64,000 bases of DNA from Lachnospiraceae bacterium. GTDB taxonomy: Bacteria; Bacillota; Clostridia; Lachnospirales; Lachnospiraceae. Each line of letters opens with the position of its first letter. Position 1 is the stretch's first letter. The stretch covers positions 1 through 64,000 of the forward strand of contig CAJTCH010000015.1 of NCBI GenBank assembly GCA_910574715.1. Reading direction: 5' to 3'. A program made the translations under genes and the position numbers. Shown piece by piece: positions 8,982 through 19,794 of this stretch. The notes beneath the pieces were generated by a model. The model ran no database searches. It saw nothing but the letters and a program-made list of their open reading frames with translations, and had not been told where the DNA came from.

Positions 8982-9665
8982 TTATTTATTGTCCTTAAAA
9001 TCTGCCAGCGTCTTTCCCACGTCTTCCCGGAATTTCTTCCACGCCTCTTCGTCCTCGACAAAATATTTGGGGCATATCTTCCCTGTCACATCATAGTGCC
9101 GGATCACATTGTCTTCATTCAGGTCAAATTTCATACACAGCCACGCACATAACTGAACCATGGATGTGTAGGTCGCGTCGTTGAATATCCCCGTCTCATC
9201 CGGGTGGCAGCATTCTATGGATACCGTATCTATATTACGGCTGTTCGAGGCATAAGCTACCTCCCAGGTCGGAACACACTGCACGATCTCGCCGTTCAGG
9301 CCGACAACGAAATTACTGCTCACCTGAGTGTCATGGCCATCCTTTAAGCTCTCAAAATAATTCCTGTTATCTATGGCATCCGACCCCGGATTCGCCGTAT
9401 AATGAACGACAATACCGGTAATCTTCTCCGTAGGCGTACCCGGTCTTGAATAAGGGTTCACCGTCAGAAGCTCCACATCGATTTCCGGTTCTACCGCTTC
9501 GATCTTCTCTCCTGTCTTCTCAAAATATTTGTTGGTAAGCCAGGAAGGTTTGAATATCTTGATCAGTATCAATATCACCAACGCAACGATCAATAGGGCC
9601 AGCCCTGCACGCAGATATAATTGGATTCTTTTCTTTTTCTGGCTCTTTTTCTTCTTTTTCTTCAT
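8982..9665 (-). CDS. Membrane-anchored N-acetylmuramoyl-L-alanine amidase (amidase_2)
   Basis: Peptidoglycan hydrolase that cuts the bond between MurNAc and L-Ala. A very lysine-rich N-terminus precedes one membrane segment (about residues 18-37). The amidase_2/PGRP zinc domain has His in GIVVHYTANPG, the ECCHPDETG block and His in VIRHYDVTGKICPKYF. The ATG with GGAGAAAG upstream is chosen; an earlier in-frame codon lacks a ribosome site. It is 227 residues long, with no wall-binding repeats, so retention is by the membrane anchor. A role in cell separation or sporulation is possible, but not shown. Confidence 0.88.
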   Translation of the reverse strand: MKKKKKKSQKKKRIQLYLRAGLALLIVALVILILIKIFKPSWLTNKYFEKTGEKIEAVEPEIDVELLTVNPYSRPGTPTEKITGIVVHYTANPGSDAIDNRNYFESLKDGHDTQVSSNFVVGLNGEIVQCVPTWEVAYASNSRNIDTVSIECCHPDETGIFNDATYTSMVQLCAWLCMKFDLNEDNVIRHYDVTGKICPKYFVEDEEAWKKFREDVGKTLADFKDNK

Positions 9666-9816
9666 GACTTTCTCCGTTTTGTATTCTGACAGTAACATAA
9701 TATGCCATCAGACATCTGTTTGATGACCTCTTTATCATATCGAGATACCCCCAGCATACCGGAACCCCGGCAGACTGCCCGGATTCCCTGTACACTGAGG
9801 GTATTATGCACATATC

Positions 9817-10848
9817 TTATCTCCGTCCAAACTGATAGACCGTAGTAGTATCATAGACCTCACCGGCCCGCACCACAGGACCGGCAAACCGTTCCTTATG
9901 CACCGCATCTGGAAAATACTGAGACTCAAAGCATACGGCCTGACGTTTCTTATAGACGGCTCCTTCCTTACCTGCTTCCTCTACGATAAAGTTGCCCGTA
10001 TAGAACTGCATGCCGGGAAGATCTGTATATACCTTCATCTCAATCCCTGTCTTCTTCGAATACATGGACGCGGCCTGACGGTATCCGCTCCCGTTCAGTA
10101 CCCAGTTATGGTCATAGCCCTGGCCGAAGATCAGCGCCTCGTAATCCGACTCAATCTCCTGTCCTACCGTCTTCGCCTTCCGGAAATCCATAGGCGTCCC
10201 TTCTACAGGAATCACATTTCCAGTCGGTATAGACTGTGCATCCGCTTCTGTATAGGCATCGGCATTGATCATAACCTCCTGATCTAACGCCAGACCTGAC
10301 GCATGCCCGGACAGGTTAAAATAACTGTGGTTCGTGAGATTCAAAAGCGTATCTGCTTCCGGCACCGCATGATAATGTATCTTCACCTCATTCTCCTGCG
10401 TCAGCGTATAGGTCACGCGGATGTCCGACGCCCCCGGGAACCCCTGATCGCCGTCAGTACTGCGCAGCATAAAAGTTACATGACTGTCATCCGCTTCTTC
10501 TGCCGTCCACATCCTCTTCCCATAATAATCCCTGCCGCCGTGCAGGGTATTGGAACCGTCATTCTGTGTAAGCCCATAAGTCCTGCCGTTCAATTCAAAG
10601 CTGCCGCCGCCGATACGATTCGCCACTCTCCCCACTGTCTCACCGAAATACAGGGTTCCGGCTTCATAACCGCTCACATCATCATATCCAAGCACCACAT
10701 CCCTAAGCTTCCCCTCCCGGTCCGGGACCAGTACCTTCACCAGCACAGCGCCGTAGTCTGACACTGCCGCTTCCATACCGTTACTGTTCTTCAGGGTATA
10801 TAATGCTGCCTTCTCGCCCTTAGACGTCGTTCCGAAATCACTTCTCAT
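9817..10848 (-). CDS. galM: Aldose 1-epimerase (mutarotase)
   Basis: Interconverts alpha and beta anomers of aldoses such as galactose and glucose. The catalytic acid His174 lies in LTNHSYFNLSGH and the base Glu308 in CFESQYFPDAVH; the sugar-binding NRIGGGSFELNG and LHGG motifs are intact. 343 residues is normal. The gene is cytoplasmic and has no Leloir-pathway neighbours. AGAGG lies upstream of the ATG. It follows guaB on the same strand with 31 bases between them and might share its transcript. Confidence 0.94.
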   Translation of the reverse strand: MRSDFGTTSKGEKAALYTLKNSNGMEAAVSDYGAVLVKVLVPDREGKLRDVVLGYDDVSGYEAGTLYFGETVGRVANRIGGGSFELNGRTYGLTQNDGSNTLHGGRDYYGKRMWTAEEADDSHVTFMLRSTDGDQGFPGASDIRVTYTLTQENEVKIHYHAVPEADTLLNLTNHSYFNLSGHASGLALDQEVMINADAYTEADAQSIPTGNVIPVEGTPMDFRKAKTVGQEIESDYEALIFGQGYDHNWVLNGSGYRQAASMYSKKTGIEMKVYTDLPGMQFYTGNFIVEEAGKEGAVYKKRQAVCFESQYFPDAVHKERFAGPVVRAGEVYDTTTVYQFGRR

Positions 10849-10879
10849 CTCTTAAACCTCTCTCATAAATCTGCCGTTC

Positions 10880-12412
<1,533 letters not shown>

Positions 12413-12471
12413 TTATGATACCACTTGTCAACTATTTTCTTAGGCTTTTCTCATATCTTTAACAGCGGATT

Positions 12472-12605
12472 GTAACAGTTCAGATACCTTCACTGTTACA
12501 GGCATCCGGCCATTAAAAATCGCTTCGCGATGGGCCGTATGCTTTCAGGCTCTACTCTATGACACGGTCAGCGCAGTGTATGCGCAGACCTGTCTGAACT
12601 GTTAC
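12472..12605. repeat. Structured 134-bp inverted-repeat element (MITE-like)
   Basis: Perfect 13-bp terminal inverted repeats (GTAACAGTTCAGA at 12472-12484 and its complement at 12593-12605). Inside are further stems: TGTAACAG/CTGTTACA, GCAT-CGGCC/GGCCG-ATGC enclosing ATCGC-TTC-GCGAT, and GCGCA/TGCGC. It lies between guaB and the DUF6106 gene and supplies the last eleven or so codons and the stop of the latter. No transposase is present. Confidence 0.65.
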
Positions 12606-13092
12606 GGCGGATTACCTTCCTTGGCGCAAGCATATAGAATCCTTCAATAATCGTATCATTCGGCTCGAATATGATCTTCTTCTTCTCCCCCTGTCCCGAC
12701 ACGATCAGCGCATACAGCTTAGCCTGTCCTGTCCTGGAGCTGAAGTCATAAGTCCTCGCGTTCTGATACTGATGAAGTTCTGCGGCATCTGCCGGCGCGA
12801 GCAGATCCATATCCGCTACATTCATGGAGAACTGCTTCTTCCTCTTCGCCTTGTTCATGATCTTATCAATATCCAGGTCACCGTTCACGAACAGATATTC
12901 ATACTCCACCTTAAGCCGCCCAAATATGAACACGTCAAGCGCGATCATAATAACCGGCAAGATAATGATCCCCGGAAACATCATAATAGCCAGAAACGAA
13001 ACGATCGTCGCCGCCACCAGTACCGCCTTGATCACAATGTCCTTCATATCCGTCTGCTTCTTCACCATCTGTTCTGTATAGTAATCATTCAT
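12568..13092 (-). CDS. DUF6106 family membrane protein
   Basis: A 174-residue protein resembling the DUF6106 family of Lachnospiraceae. A short N-terminus with the characteristic MNDYYTEQ is followed by two closely spaced hydrophobic segments (about residues 22-38 and 40-56), then a soluble domain with YEYLFVNGDLDIDKIMNK and a FEPNDTIIEGF block. Function is unknown. The start has GGAGGAG six bases upstream. The family normally ends near the MLAPRK motif; here a further Arg/Ser tail (RRNSSDRSAHTLR) is encoded by the inverted-repeat element into which the reading frame runs, so the C-terminus is probably altered. Confidence 0.78.
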   Translation of the reverse strand: MNDYYTEQMVKKQTDMKDIVIKAVLVAATIVSFLAIMMFPGIIILPVIMIALDVFIFGRLKVEYEYLFVNGDLDIDKIMNKAKRKKQFSMNVADMDLLAPADAAELHQYQNARTYDFSSRTGQAKLYALIVSGQGEKKKIIFEPNDTIIEGFYMLAPRKVIRRNSSDRSAHTLR

Positions 13093-13180
13093 CTTCTACT
13101 CCTCCGTACTCTTTATTAGGCCGGATTATTCATCCCGGTACCCTGTATGATGATTTATATGTATTGTATCATACTTTAGG

Positions 13181-13217
13181 GGTAAAAGAAAACTCCTCAT
13201 ATGAGGAGTTTTCAAAA
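13181..13217 (-). terminator. Terminator after groEL
   Basis: Perfect 13-bp palindromic stem GAAAACTCCTCAT / ATGAGGAGTTTTC flanked by T-rich tracts, 12 bases beyond the groEL stop. Confidence 0.85.
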
Positions 13218-13229
13218 AATTAATGATTC

Positions 13230-14876
<1,647 letters not shown>

Positions 14877-14942
14877 CTAAATTATTGAATGATCTAACTG
14901 TATCTTCTATCTGTAATATTCTAAATCATGATGGTCAGACGT

Positions 14943-15227
14943 CTACTCGCAGATTGCAAGAATGTCATCCTGCTTTACGATGATATATTCTTCATCATCG
15001 ATCTCTACGGTTGTTCCAGAATATTTGGAATAGATCACCTGCTGTCCGACTGCTACATTCATCTTCACTTCCTTGCCGTCTACGGTTCCGCCCGGCCCAA
15101 CAGCGATAACCTCTGCCTGCTGCGGCTTTTCCTTGGACTGTCCGGGAATCACGATCCCTGACTTCGTGGTTTCCTCTGCAACCAACTGCTTTAATACAAC
15201 TCTGTCTCCTAATGGTACTAACTTCAT
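14943..15227 (-). CDS. groES: Co-chaperonin GroES (10 kDa)
   Basis: Lid of the GroEL chamber. 94 residues beginning KLVPLGDRVVLKQL; the mobile loop ETTKSGIVIPG contacts GroEL. AGGAGG is 8 bases upstream of the ATG. It is the first gene of the operon, directly behind the CIRCE operator and promoter. Confidence 0.99.
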   Translation of the reverse strand: MKLVPLGDRVVLKQLVAEETTKSGIVIPGQSKEKPQQAEVIAVGPGGTVDGKEVKMNVAVGQQVIYSKYSGTTVEIDDEEYIIVKQDDILAICE

Positions 15228-15260
15228 AAATTTATGCCTCCTTTAATAATTACAATTTTG

Positions 15261-15287
15261 TTAGCACTCATAAAAAGAGAGTGCTAA
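15261..15287 (-). promoter_or_regulatory. CIRCE operator of groESL
   Basis: Perfect consensus TTAGCACTC-N9-GAGTGCTAA, the binding site of the heat-shock repressor HrcA. It lies 33 bases before the groES ATG. hrcA itself is not in the window. Confidence 0.97.
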
Positions 15288-15316
15288 AAGACTCTAGATA
15301 TAAAATAGCACTCTCT
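15276..15316 (-). promoter_or_regulatory. Second HrcA-like inverted repeat sharing a CIRCE half-site
   Basis: AGAGAGTGCTA (15276-15286) and TAGCACTCTCT (15306-15316) form an 11-bp inverted repeat with a 19-base spacer. The left arm is the right half of the CIRCE; the extra arm covers the -10/spacer region of the promoter. Confidence 0.6.
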
Positions 15317-15330
15317 TCCGACTTTGTCAA
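15302..15330 (-). promoter_or_regulatory. groESL promoter
   Basis: TTGACA, 17 bases, TATTTT on the minus strand. The additional CIRCE half-site overlaps the -10. Confidence 0.7.
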
Positions 15331-15342
15331 CACACTTTATAT

Positions 15343-15648
15343 TTAGTTTACAAGATTTTTATAAAATCCATTCTTGATCTTAAACTTAAGTACCTTCCCA
15401 GACTTATTCCAATACCTCTCCACAACGGCGCCCATACACGCCATCTCACCTTCCGGTGTGTCGATCCTGCACTCATAGTTCCCGTCCAGTGAAAATTCCG
15501 TAATATCCGTATCCTCCGCTATCAAGTATATGCTTTCTTCTTCCGGCTTATACGTGATAATACTGCAGCGATGGACTTTCTCATCAAACCTGCCTTCTTT
15601 GAGTACCATACGGTTCATTCTGATATCCGCCCGGCATCCCTCATACAT
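15343..15648 (-). CDS. Small protein of unknown function
   Basis: About 101 residues from the ATG that follows AGAAGG; a TTG 27 bases upstream is an alternative start but would swallow that site. No signal peptide or membrane segment. The strand-rich pattern (IYLIAEDTDITEFSLDGNYEC, then CMGAVVERYWNKSGKVLKF) is reminiscent of a PilZ-like or other small beta-barrel domain, but I see no RxxxR c-di-GMP motif, so no function is given. It lies downstream of codY on the same strand with 72 bases between them, and upstream of the groESL promoter. Confidence 0.6.
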   Translation of the reverse strand: MYEGCRADIRMNRMVLKEGRFDEKVHRCSIITYKPEEESIYLIAEDTDITEFSLDGNYECRIDTPEGEMACMGAVVERYWNKSGKVLKFKIKNGFYKNLVN

Positions 15649-15720
15649 GCTGTCACATTCCCTTCTGCTCTCCAATCACAGATAAGGGTATCAGTTCCCC
15701 GATACCCTTATTGTTACAGA

Positions 15721-16503
15721 TCATTTCATACGCTCTGCCTTGATATGCTCCAATTCAGTGAATACATAATCATTCACAACCTTAATATAGGTTCCCTTCA
15801 TACCGGAAGAACGCGACTCAATAACGCCCGCACTCTCAAACTTCCTGAGGGCGTTGACAATGACCGACCTGGTGATCCCTACTCTGTCGGCAATCTTGCT
15901 GGCAACAAGGATCCCTTCCGTCCCGTCTAATTCTTCAAAAATATGGATGATCGCCTCTAGCTCTGAATAGGACAGGGTACTGATCGCCGACTGCACGATA
16001 TGCTCCTTCCTGGTCTCCTCCGCGTTCTCCTCATTCACGGACCGGAGCATCTCTAAGCCCACAACCGTCGTCCCATATTCGCTCAGTATGATATCATCGA
16101 TCTCATACATCTGTTCCTTCTTGTAGATAAATAATGTGCCGAGACGCTCGCCTGCGATATCAATCGGCGTAATGATCGCCTGATATCCCGCAACAGCCTC
16201 CTCTGAGAAGCCTAATGTCTGCAGATTCACATTCTCCTTCGTGGACAGGATACTTAACAGCCGTTCATTCAGCATACCGTCAATATGCCGGCCAACCTCC
16301 TGTTCGATCAGCTCCCGGATATAAGGTACCGCATCACACTTGCTTCCGCCCAGCACCTTCCCCTTCTTACTGACAACAAGCACATTGGAATCCAAGATCT
16401 CAGTAAGTACCTCGCAGATATCAGTAAATACTACCTTACTTGAATTGTTATTGTGCAGTAATTTATTGATTTTTCTGGTTTTATCTAATAATTGTACACT
16501 CAT
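15721..16503 (-). CDS. codY: Global nutrient-responsive regulator CodY
   Basis: Cytoplasmic repressor that senses branched-chain amino acids (and GTP in many species) and controls nitrogen and carbon genes. The N-terminal GAF domain begins after MSVQLLDKTRKINKLL; the C-terminal winged helix has the conserved recognition helix in VGITRSVIVNALRKFESAGVIESRSSGMKGTYIKV (central residues SRSVIVNALRK-like). The ATG with GGAGG nine bases upstream gives 260 residues, the normal length. In Bacillus codY ends a smf-topA-trmFO-xerC-clpQ-clpY-codY cluster; here topA and dprA remain next to it, but trmFO, xerC and clpQY are absent. Confidence 0.97.
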   Translation of the reverse strand: MSVQLLDKTRKINKLLHNNNSSKVVFTDICEVLTEILDSNVLVVSKKGKVLGGSKCDAVPYIRELIEQEVGRHIDGMLNERLLSILSTKENVNLQTLGFSEEAVAGYQAIITPIDIAGERLGTLFIYKKEQMYEIDDIILSEYGTTVVGLEMLRSVNEENAEETRKEHIVQSAISTLSYSELEAIIHIFEELDGTEGILVASKIADRVGITRSVIVNALRKFESAGVIESRSSGMKGTYIKVVNDYVFTELEHIKAERMK

Positions 16504-16581
16504 TGGCAATCCTCCGTCCTTTGGAAGTAATATTATCATACAATTTCTTTTTTTTCAATTAATTTCGTAAATATTTTATTC

Positions 16582-18660
16582 CTATTTCTCTTTTTTCTCC
16601 ATATTCTCTACATAACCACATTTCTCATCGCCGCAGAGAAGCTTACTGCCCTTCTCCACCATATAGCTGCCGCACCGCGGACACTTCTTCGTTGAAGGCT
16701 TCTGCCAGGACATAAATTCACATTCCGGATTATCCTCGCATCCGTAATACTTTCTTCCTTTCTTCGTCTTGCGTATCACCACGTCCTTGCCGCACACCGG
16801 ACAGGCGACCCCGATCTTCTCGAGATACGGCTTCGTGTTCCTGCATTCAGGGAATCCCGGACAGGCAAGGAAACGCCCGTGGGGCCCGTATTTGATGACC
16901 ATGTTCCGTCCGCACTGGTCGCAGATCACATCTGTGACCTCATCCTCGATCTTCACCTGCTCCTGCTCTTCTTCCGCCTTCTCTACCGCTGCCTCAAGAT
17001 CCGGATAAAAGTTCTCTATGATCGTCTTCCAGTGGACCTTCCCTTCGGCGACGCCGTCCAGCAGGCTCTCCATATTGGCCGTAAAATTCACATCCACAAT
17101 GCTGGGGAAGGACTGAAGCATAATGTGATTAACCACCTCTCCGATCTCTGTCAGATACAGGTTCTTATTCTCCTTCGCCACGTAACGCCTGGCAATGATG
17201 GTGGAGATGGTAGGCGCGTAGGTACTTGGACGCCCGATCCCCAATTCCTCCAATGTCTTGACCAGGGCTGCTTCCGTATAATGTGCCGGCGGCTGTGTAA
17301 AATGCTGCTTGGTATCGAAGTCTGCCTTCGTAAGCCTGGAACTCTTATCAAGCCCCTTCATCAGCACATTGTTCTCTTCCTTCTCTTCTCCTGCCTCGGT
17401 GTATACGGTCCGGAAACCATCGAACACGATCTTGGATGCCGCTACCGTGAACCGATACTTTCCTGCCGCGATTCTGACGGAGGTCGTCTCGTACCTGGCA
17501 GGCTGCATCCTGCTGGCGACAAAACGCTTCCACACCAACTGATACAGGCGGAACTGGTCTCTGCTTAAGGAATCCTTCACTGCTGCCGGGCTACGGCTCA
17601 CATCCGTGGGACGGATCGCTTCATGGGCATCCTGGATATTCTTATTGTTATCCTTGCCCTTACCCTCGCTTACCGCCACATATTCCTCTCCGTAACTGGC
17701 TGCGATATATCCCCGCACATTCGCGTCTGCTTCCTCGGAAACTCTGGTGGAATCGGTACGCAGATAGGTTATAAGCCCCACGGTCCCATTTCCCTTGATA
17801 TCAATTCCTTCATAGAGCTGCTGTGCGATCCGCATCGTCTTCGCGGTAGCGAAATTCAGCGCCTTGGACGCCTCCTGCTGCAGTGTACTGGTTGTAAAAG
17901 GCACCGGGGCCTTCTTCGTCCTCTCGCTCTTCTTGATCTCCTCCACCGTATATTCTGCCGACTCCACTTCTTTCAGGATCTCATCCAACTCCTCTTTGGA
18001 ATGGATCGTCATCTTCTTATCTGTGCCGTAGAATTTGGCGGTCAGAAGCTTCCTCTCGCCATCTACCTTAAGCTTCGCATCCAGCGACCAGTATTCCTCC
18101 GGTATGAACGTATTGATCTCTTCTTCCCTGTCCGCAATGATCCGAAGCGCCACCGACTGTACCCGGCCCGCGCTTAAGCCCCTCTTTACCTTCACCCACA
18201 GAAGCGGGCTGATCCTGTATCCCACAACTCTGTCTAAGATCCTGCGCGCCTGCTGGGCGTCTACAAGATCCATATCGATCTCTCTTGCGTTCTTCAGGGA
18301 TGCCTTTACCGCATTCTTCGTAATTTCGTTGAAACTGATGCGGTAAGTCTTCTTCCCCTCTAACTTAAGCGCCTGGCTTAAATGCCACGATATCGCCTCT
18401 CCCTCGCGGTCCGGGTCAGTTGCAAGATAGACTTTATCCGCTTTCTTCACTTCCTTGCGGAGTCCGGCAAGGATATCTCCCTTCCCACGGATCGTGATGT
18501 ACTTCGGCTCATAATCATGCTCCACATCGACCCCAAGCTGACTCTTAGGCAAGTCTCTTACATGTCCGTTGGATGCGGTAACCACATAATTACTTCCTAA
18601 AAATTTCTTAATTGTCTTCACCTTAGCTGGTGACTCCACGATTACAAGATAGCGTGCCAT
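16582..18660 (-). CDS. topA: DNA topoisomerase I
   Basis: Type IA enzyme that relaxes negative supercoils. The N-terminal Toprim domain (VIVESPAKVKTI and DPDREGEAI) is followed by the cleavage domain with active-site Tyr299 in GLITYLRTDST. The C-terminal end carries three Cys4 zinc-ribbon units: CDQC...CPGFPEC, CPVC...CEDNPEC and CPRC...CGDEKC. 692 residues is normal. GGAGG precedes the ATG by 10 bases. It sits 21 bases after dprA and probably shares its transcript, upstream of codY. Confidence 0.98.
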   Translation of the reverse strand: MARYLVIVESPAKVKTIKKFLGSNYVVTASNGHVRDLPKSQLGVDVEHDYEPKYITIRGKGDILAGLRKEVKKADKVYLATDPDREGEAISWHLSQALKLEGKKTYRISFNEITKNAVKASLKNAREIDMDLVDAQQARRILDRVVGYRISPLLWVKVKRGLSAGRVQSVALRIIADREEEINTFIPEEYWSLDAKLKVDGERKLLTAKFYGTDKKMTIHSKEELDEILKEVESAEYTVEEIKKSERTKKAPVPFTTSTLQQEASKALNFATAKTMRIAQQLYEGIDIKGNGTVGLITYLRTDSTRVSEEADANVRGYIAASYGEEYVAVSEGKGKDNNKNIQDAHEAIRPTDVSRSPAAVKDSLSRDQFRLYQLVWKRFVASRMQPARYETTSVRIAAGKYRFTVAASKIVFDGFRTVYTEAGEEKEENNVLMKGLDKSSRLTKADFDTKQHFTQPPAHYTEAALVKTLEELGIGRPSTYAPTISTIIARRYVAKENKNLYLTEIGEVVNHIMLQSFPSIVDVNFTANMESLLDGVAEGKVHWKTIIENFYPDLEAAVEKAEEEQEQVKIEDEVTDVICDQCGRNMVIKYGPHGRFLACPGFPECRNTKPYLEKIGVACPVCGKDVVIRKTKKGRKYYGCEDNPECEFMSWQKPSTKKCPRCGSYMVEKGSKLLCGDEKCGYVENMEKKEK

Positions 18661-18681
18661 AACCTTGCTTCCTCCATATAA

Positions 18682-19788
18682 CTAGCATTTGTCCTCATAT
18701 CGGACTCTGATATAGTAATTCTTCGATATTTCCCGTATATATCCTTTCAATTCCAGCGAGATCAGTCCGTCTAACAATTCACGAGCGCCAAGGCCCGTCT
18801 CTGCCGTCAACTGATCCAACCCCTTCGGGAACAAATCGAGACAACTATACACCACATTTTCGTGATTTTCAAGCGTTTTTTTAATTTTGTCAGATTTTTG
18901 TTCTGCTTTATGCTCTGCGCTCATGTCTCCGATCCCCAGATCCGCAAGCAATTCTTCCGGCGAAATCAGGATTCCCGCACCCTGCCGGATCAACTGATGA
19001 CACCCTATGCTTAACTGGCTGGTCACAGGACCCGGCAGCGCATATACGTCCCTTCCCTGTTCCAGCGCCAGATCCGCCGTAATAAGCGAACCGCTCCTCT
19101 GTCTTGCCTCGATCACTAACAACACATCCGATAAACCGCTGATAATCCTGTTCCTTGCAGGAAAATACATGGGAAGCGGCGGGCATCCGGGCGGCTTCTC
19201 AGAGATCACCCCACCGGACGCCTGAATATCCATATACAGGCCGATATGTTCCCTTGGATAGCAGATATCCACGCCGCACCCCAGTATTCCGTAAGTCCTC
19301 CCTCTTCCGTTTAACGCGCCTCTCTGTCCTGCCCCGTCGATCCCTTTTGCCATGCCGCTTATGATCTGTACACCTTTCGATGCCAGATATTCCCCATACT
19401 CAAGCGCCATCTGCTCCCCGTAGGACGTGCATTTCCTTGCGCCCACGATTGCAACGGACGCGCTCTCCTGTCTGGGAAGACTGCCTTTCACATACAGCGC
19501 GTAGGGCGGATCTGCCGTCTGCAAGAGCCGTTCTGGATATTCTCCGTCATAATACGGAACAAACCGGATATTCTGATCTGCCAGCAGCTCCCATTCCTTC
19601 TCGACATCTTTGGTCTTTTTGGCCCGAAGAATCGCCTCAACTTCCCTTTCTTCGATATAATCCAGAAACCTGAGCTGTATTTCTTCTATATAATATACGG
19701 CTTTGGCGTCTCCGTATTCTTCTCTGAGCAATCTTTTTTTCCGGTCTGTCAATATGGGAATTGCCGCAAGCCAGTATTCATATCTCAC
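18682..19788 (-). CDS. dprA: DNA-processing protein DprA/Smf
   Basis: Binds incoming single-stranded DNA and loads RecA during transformation. The Rossmann-fold domain (SVAIVGARKCTSYGE, GMAKGIDGAGQRGAL, GCGVDICYPREH, SELPPG-like SEKPPGCPPLPMYFPARNRIISGLSD) is intact, and a C-terminal winged-helix domain (residues about 305-368) is present. 368 residues is normal. Its neighbours yifB (ComM-like) upstream and topA downstream are the common Firmicute arrangement. Conserved even in species not known to be competent, so this is not proof of natural transformation. Confidence 0.96.
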   Translation of the reverse strand: MRYEYWLAAIPILTDRKKRLLREEYGDAKAVYYIEEIQLRFLDYIEEREVEAILRAKKTKDVEKEWELLADQNIRFVPYYDGEYPERLLQTADPPYALYVKGSLPRQESASVAIVGARKCTSYGEQMALEYGEYLASKGVQIISGMAKGIDGAGQRGALNGRGRTYGILGCGVDICYPREHIGLYMDIQASGGVISEKPPGCPPLPMYFPARNRIISGLSDVLLVIEARQRSGSLITADLALEQGRDVYALPGPVTSQLSIGCHQLIRQGAGILISPEELLADLGIGDMSAEHKAEQKSDKIKKTLENHENVVYSCLDLFPKGLDQLTAETGLGARELLDGLISLELKGYIREISKNYYIRVRYEDKC

Positions 19789-19794
19789 TTCCTG

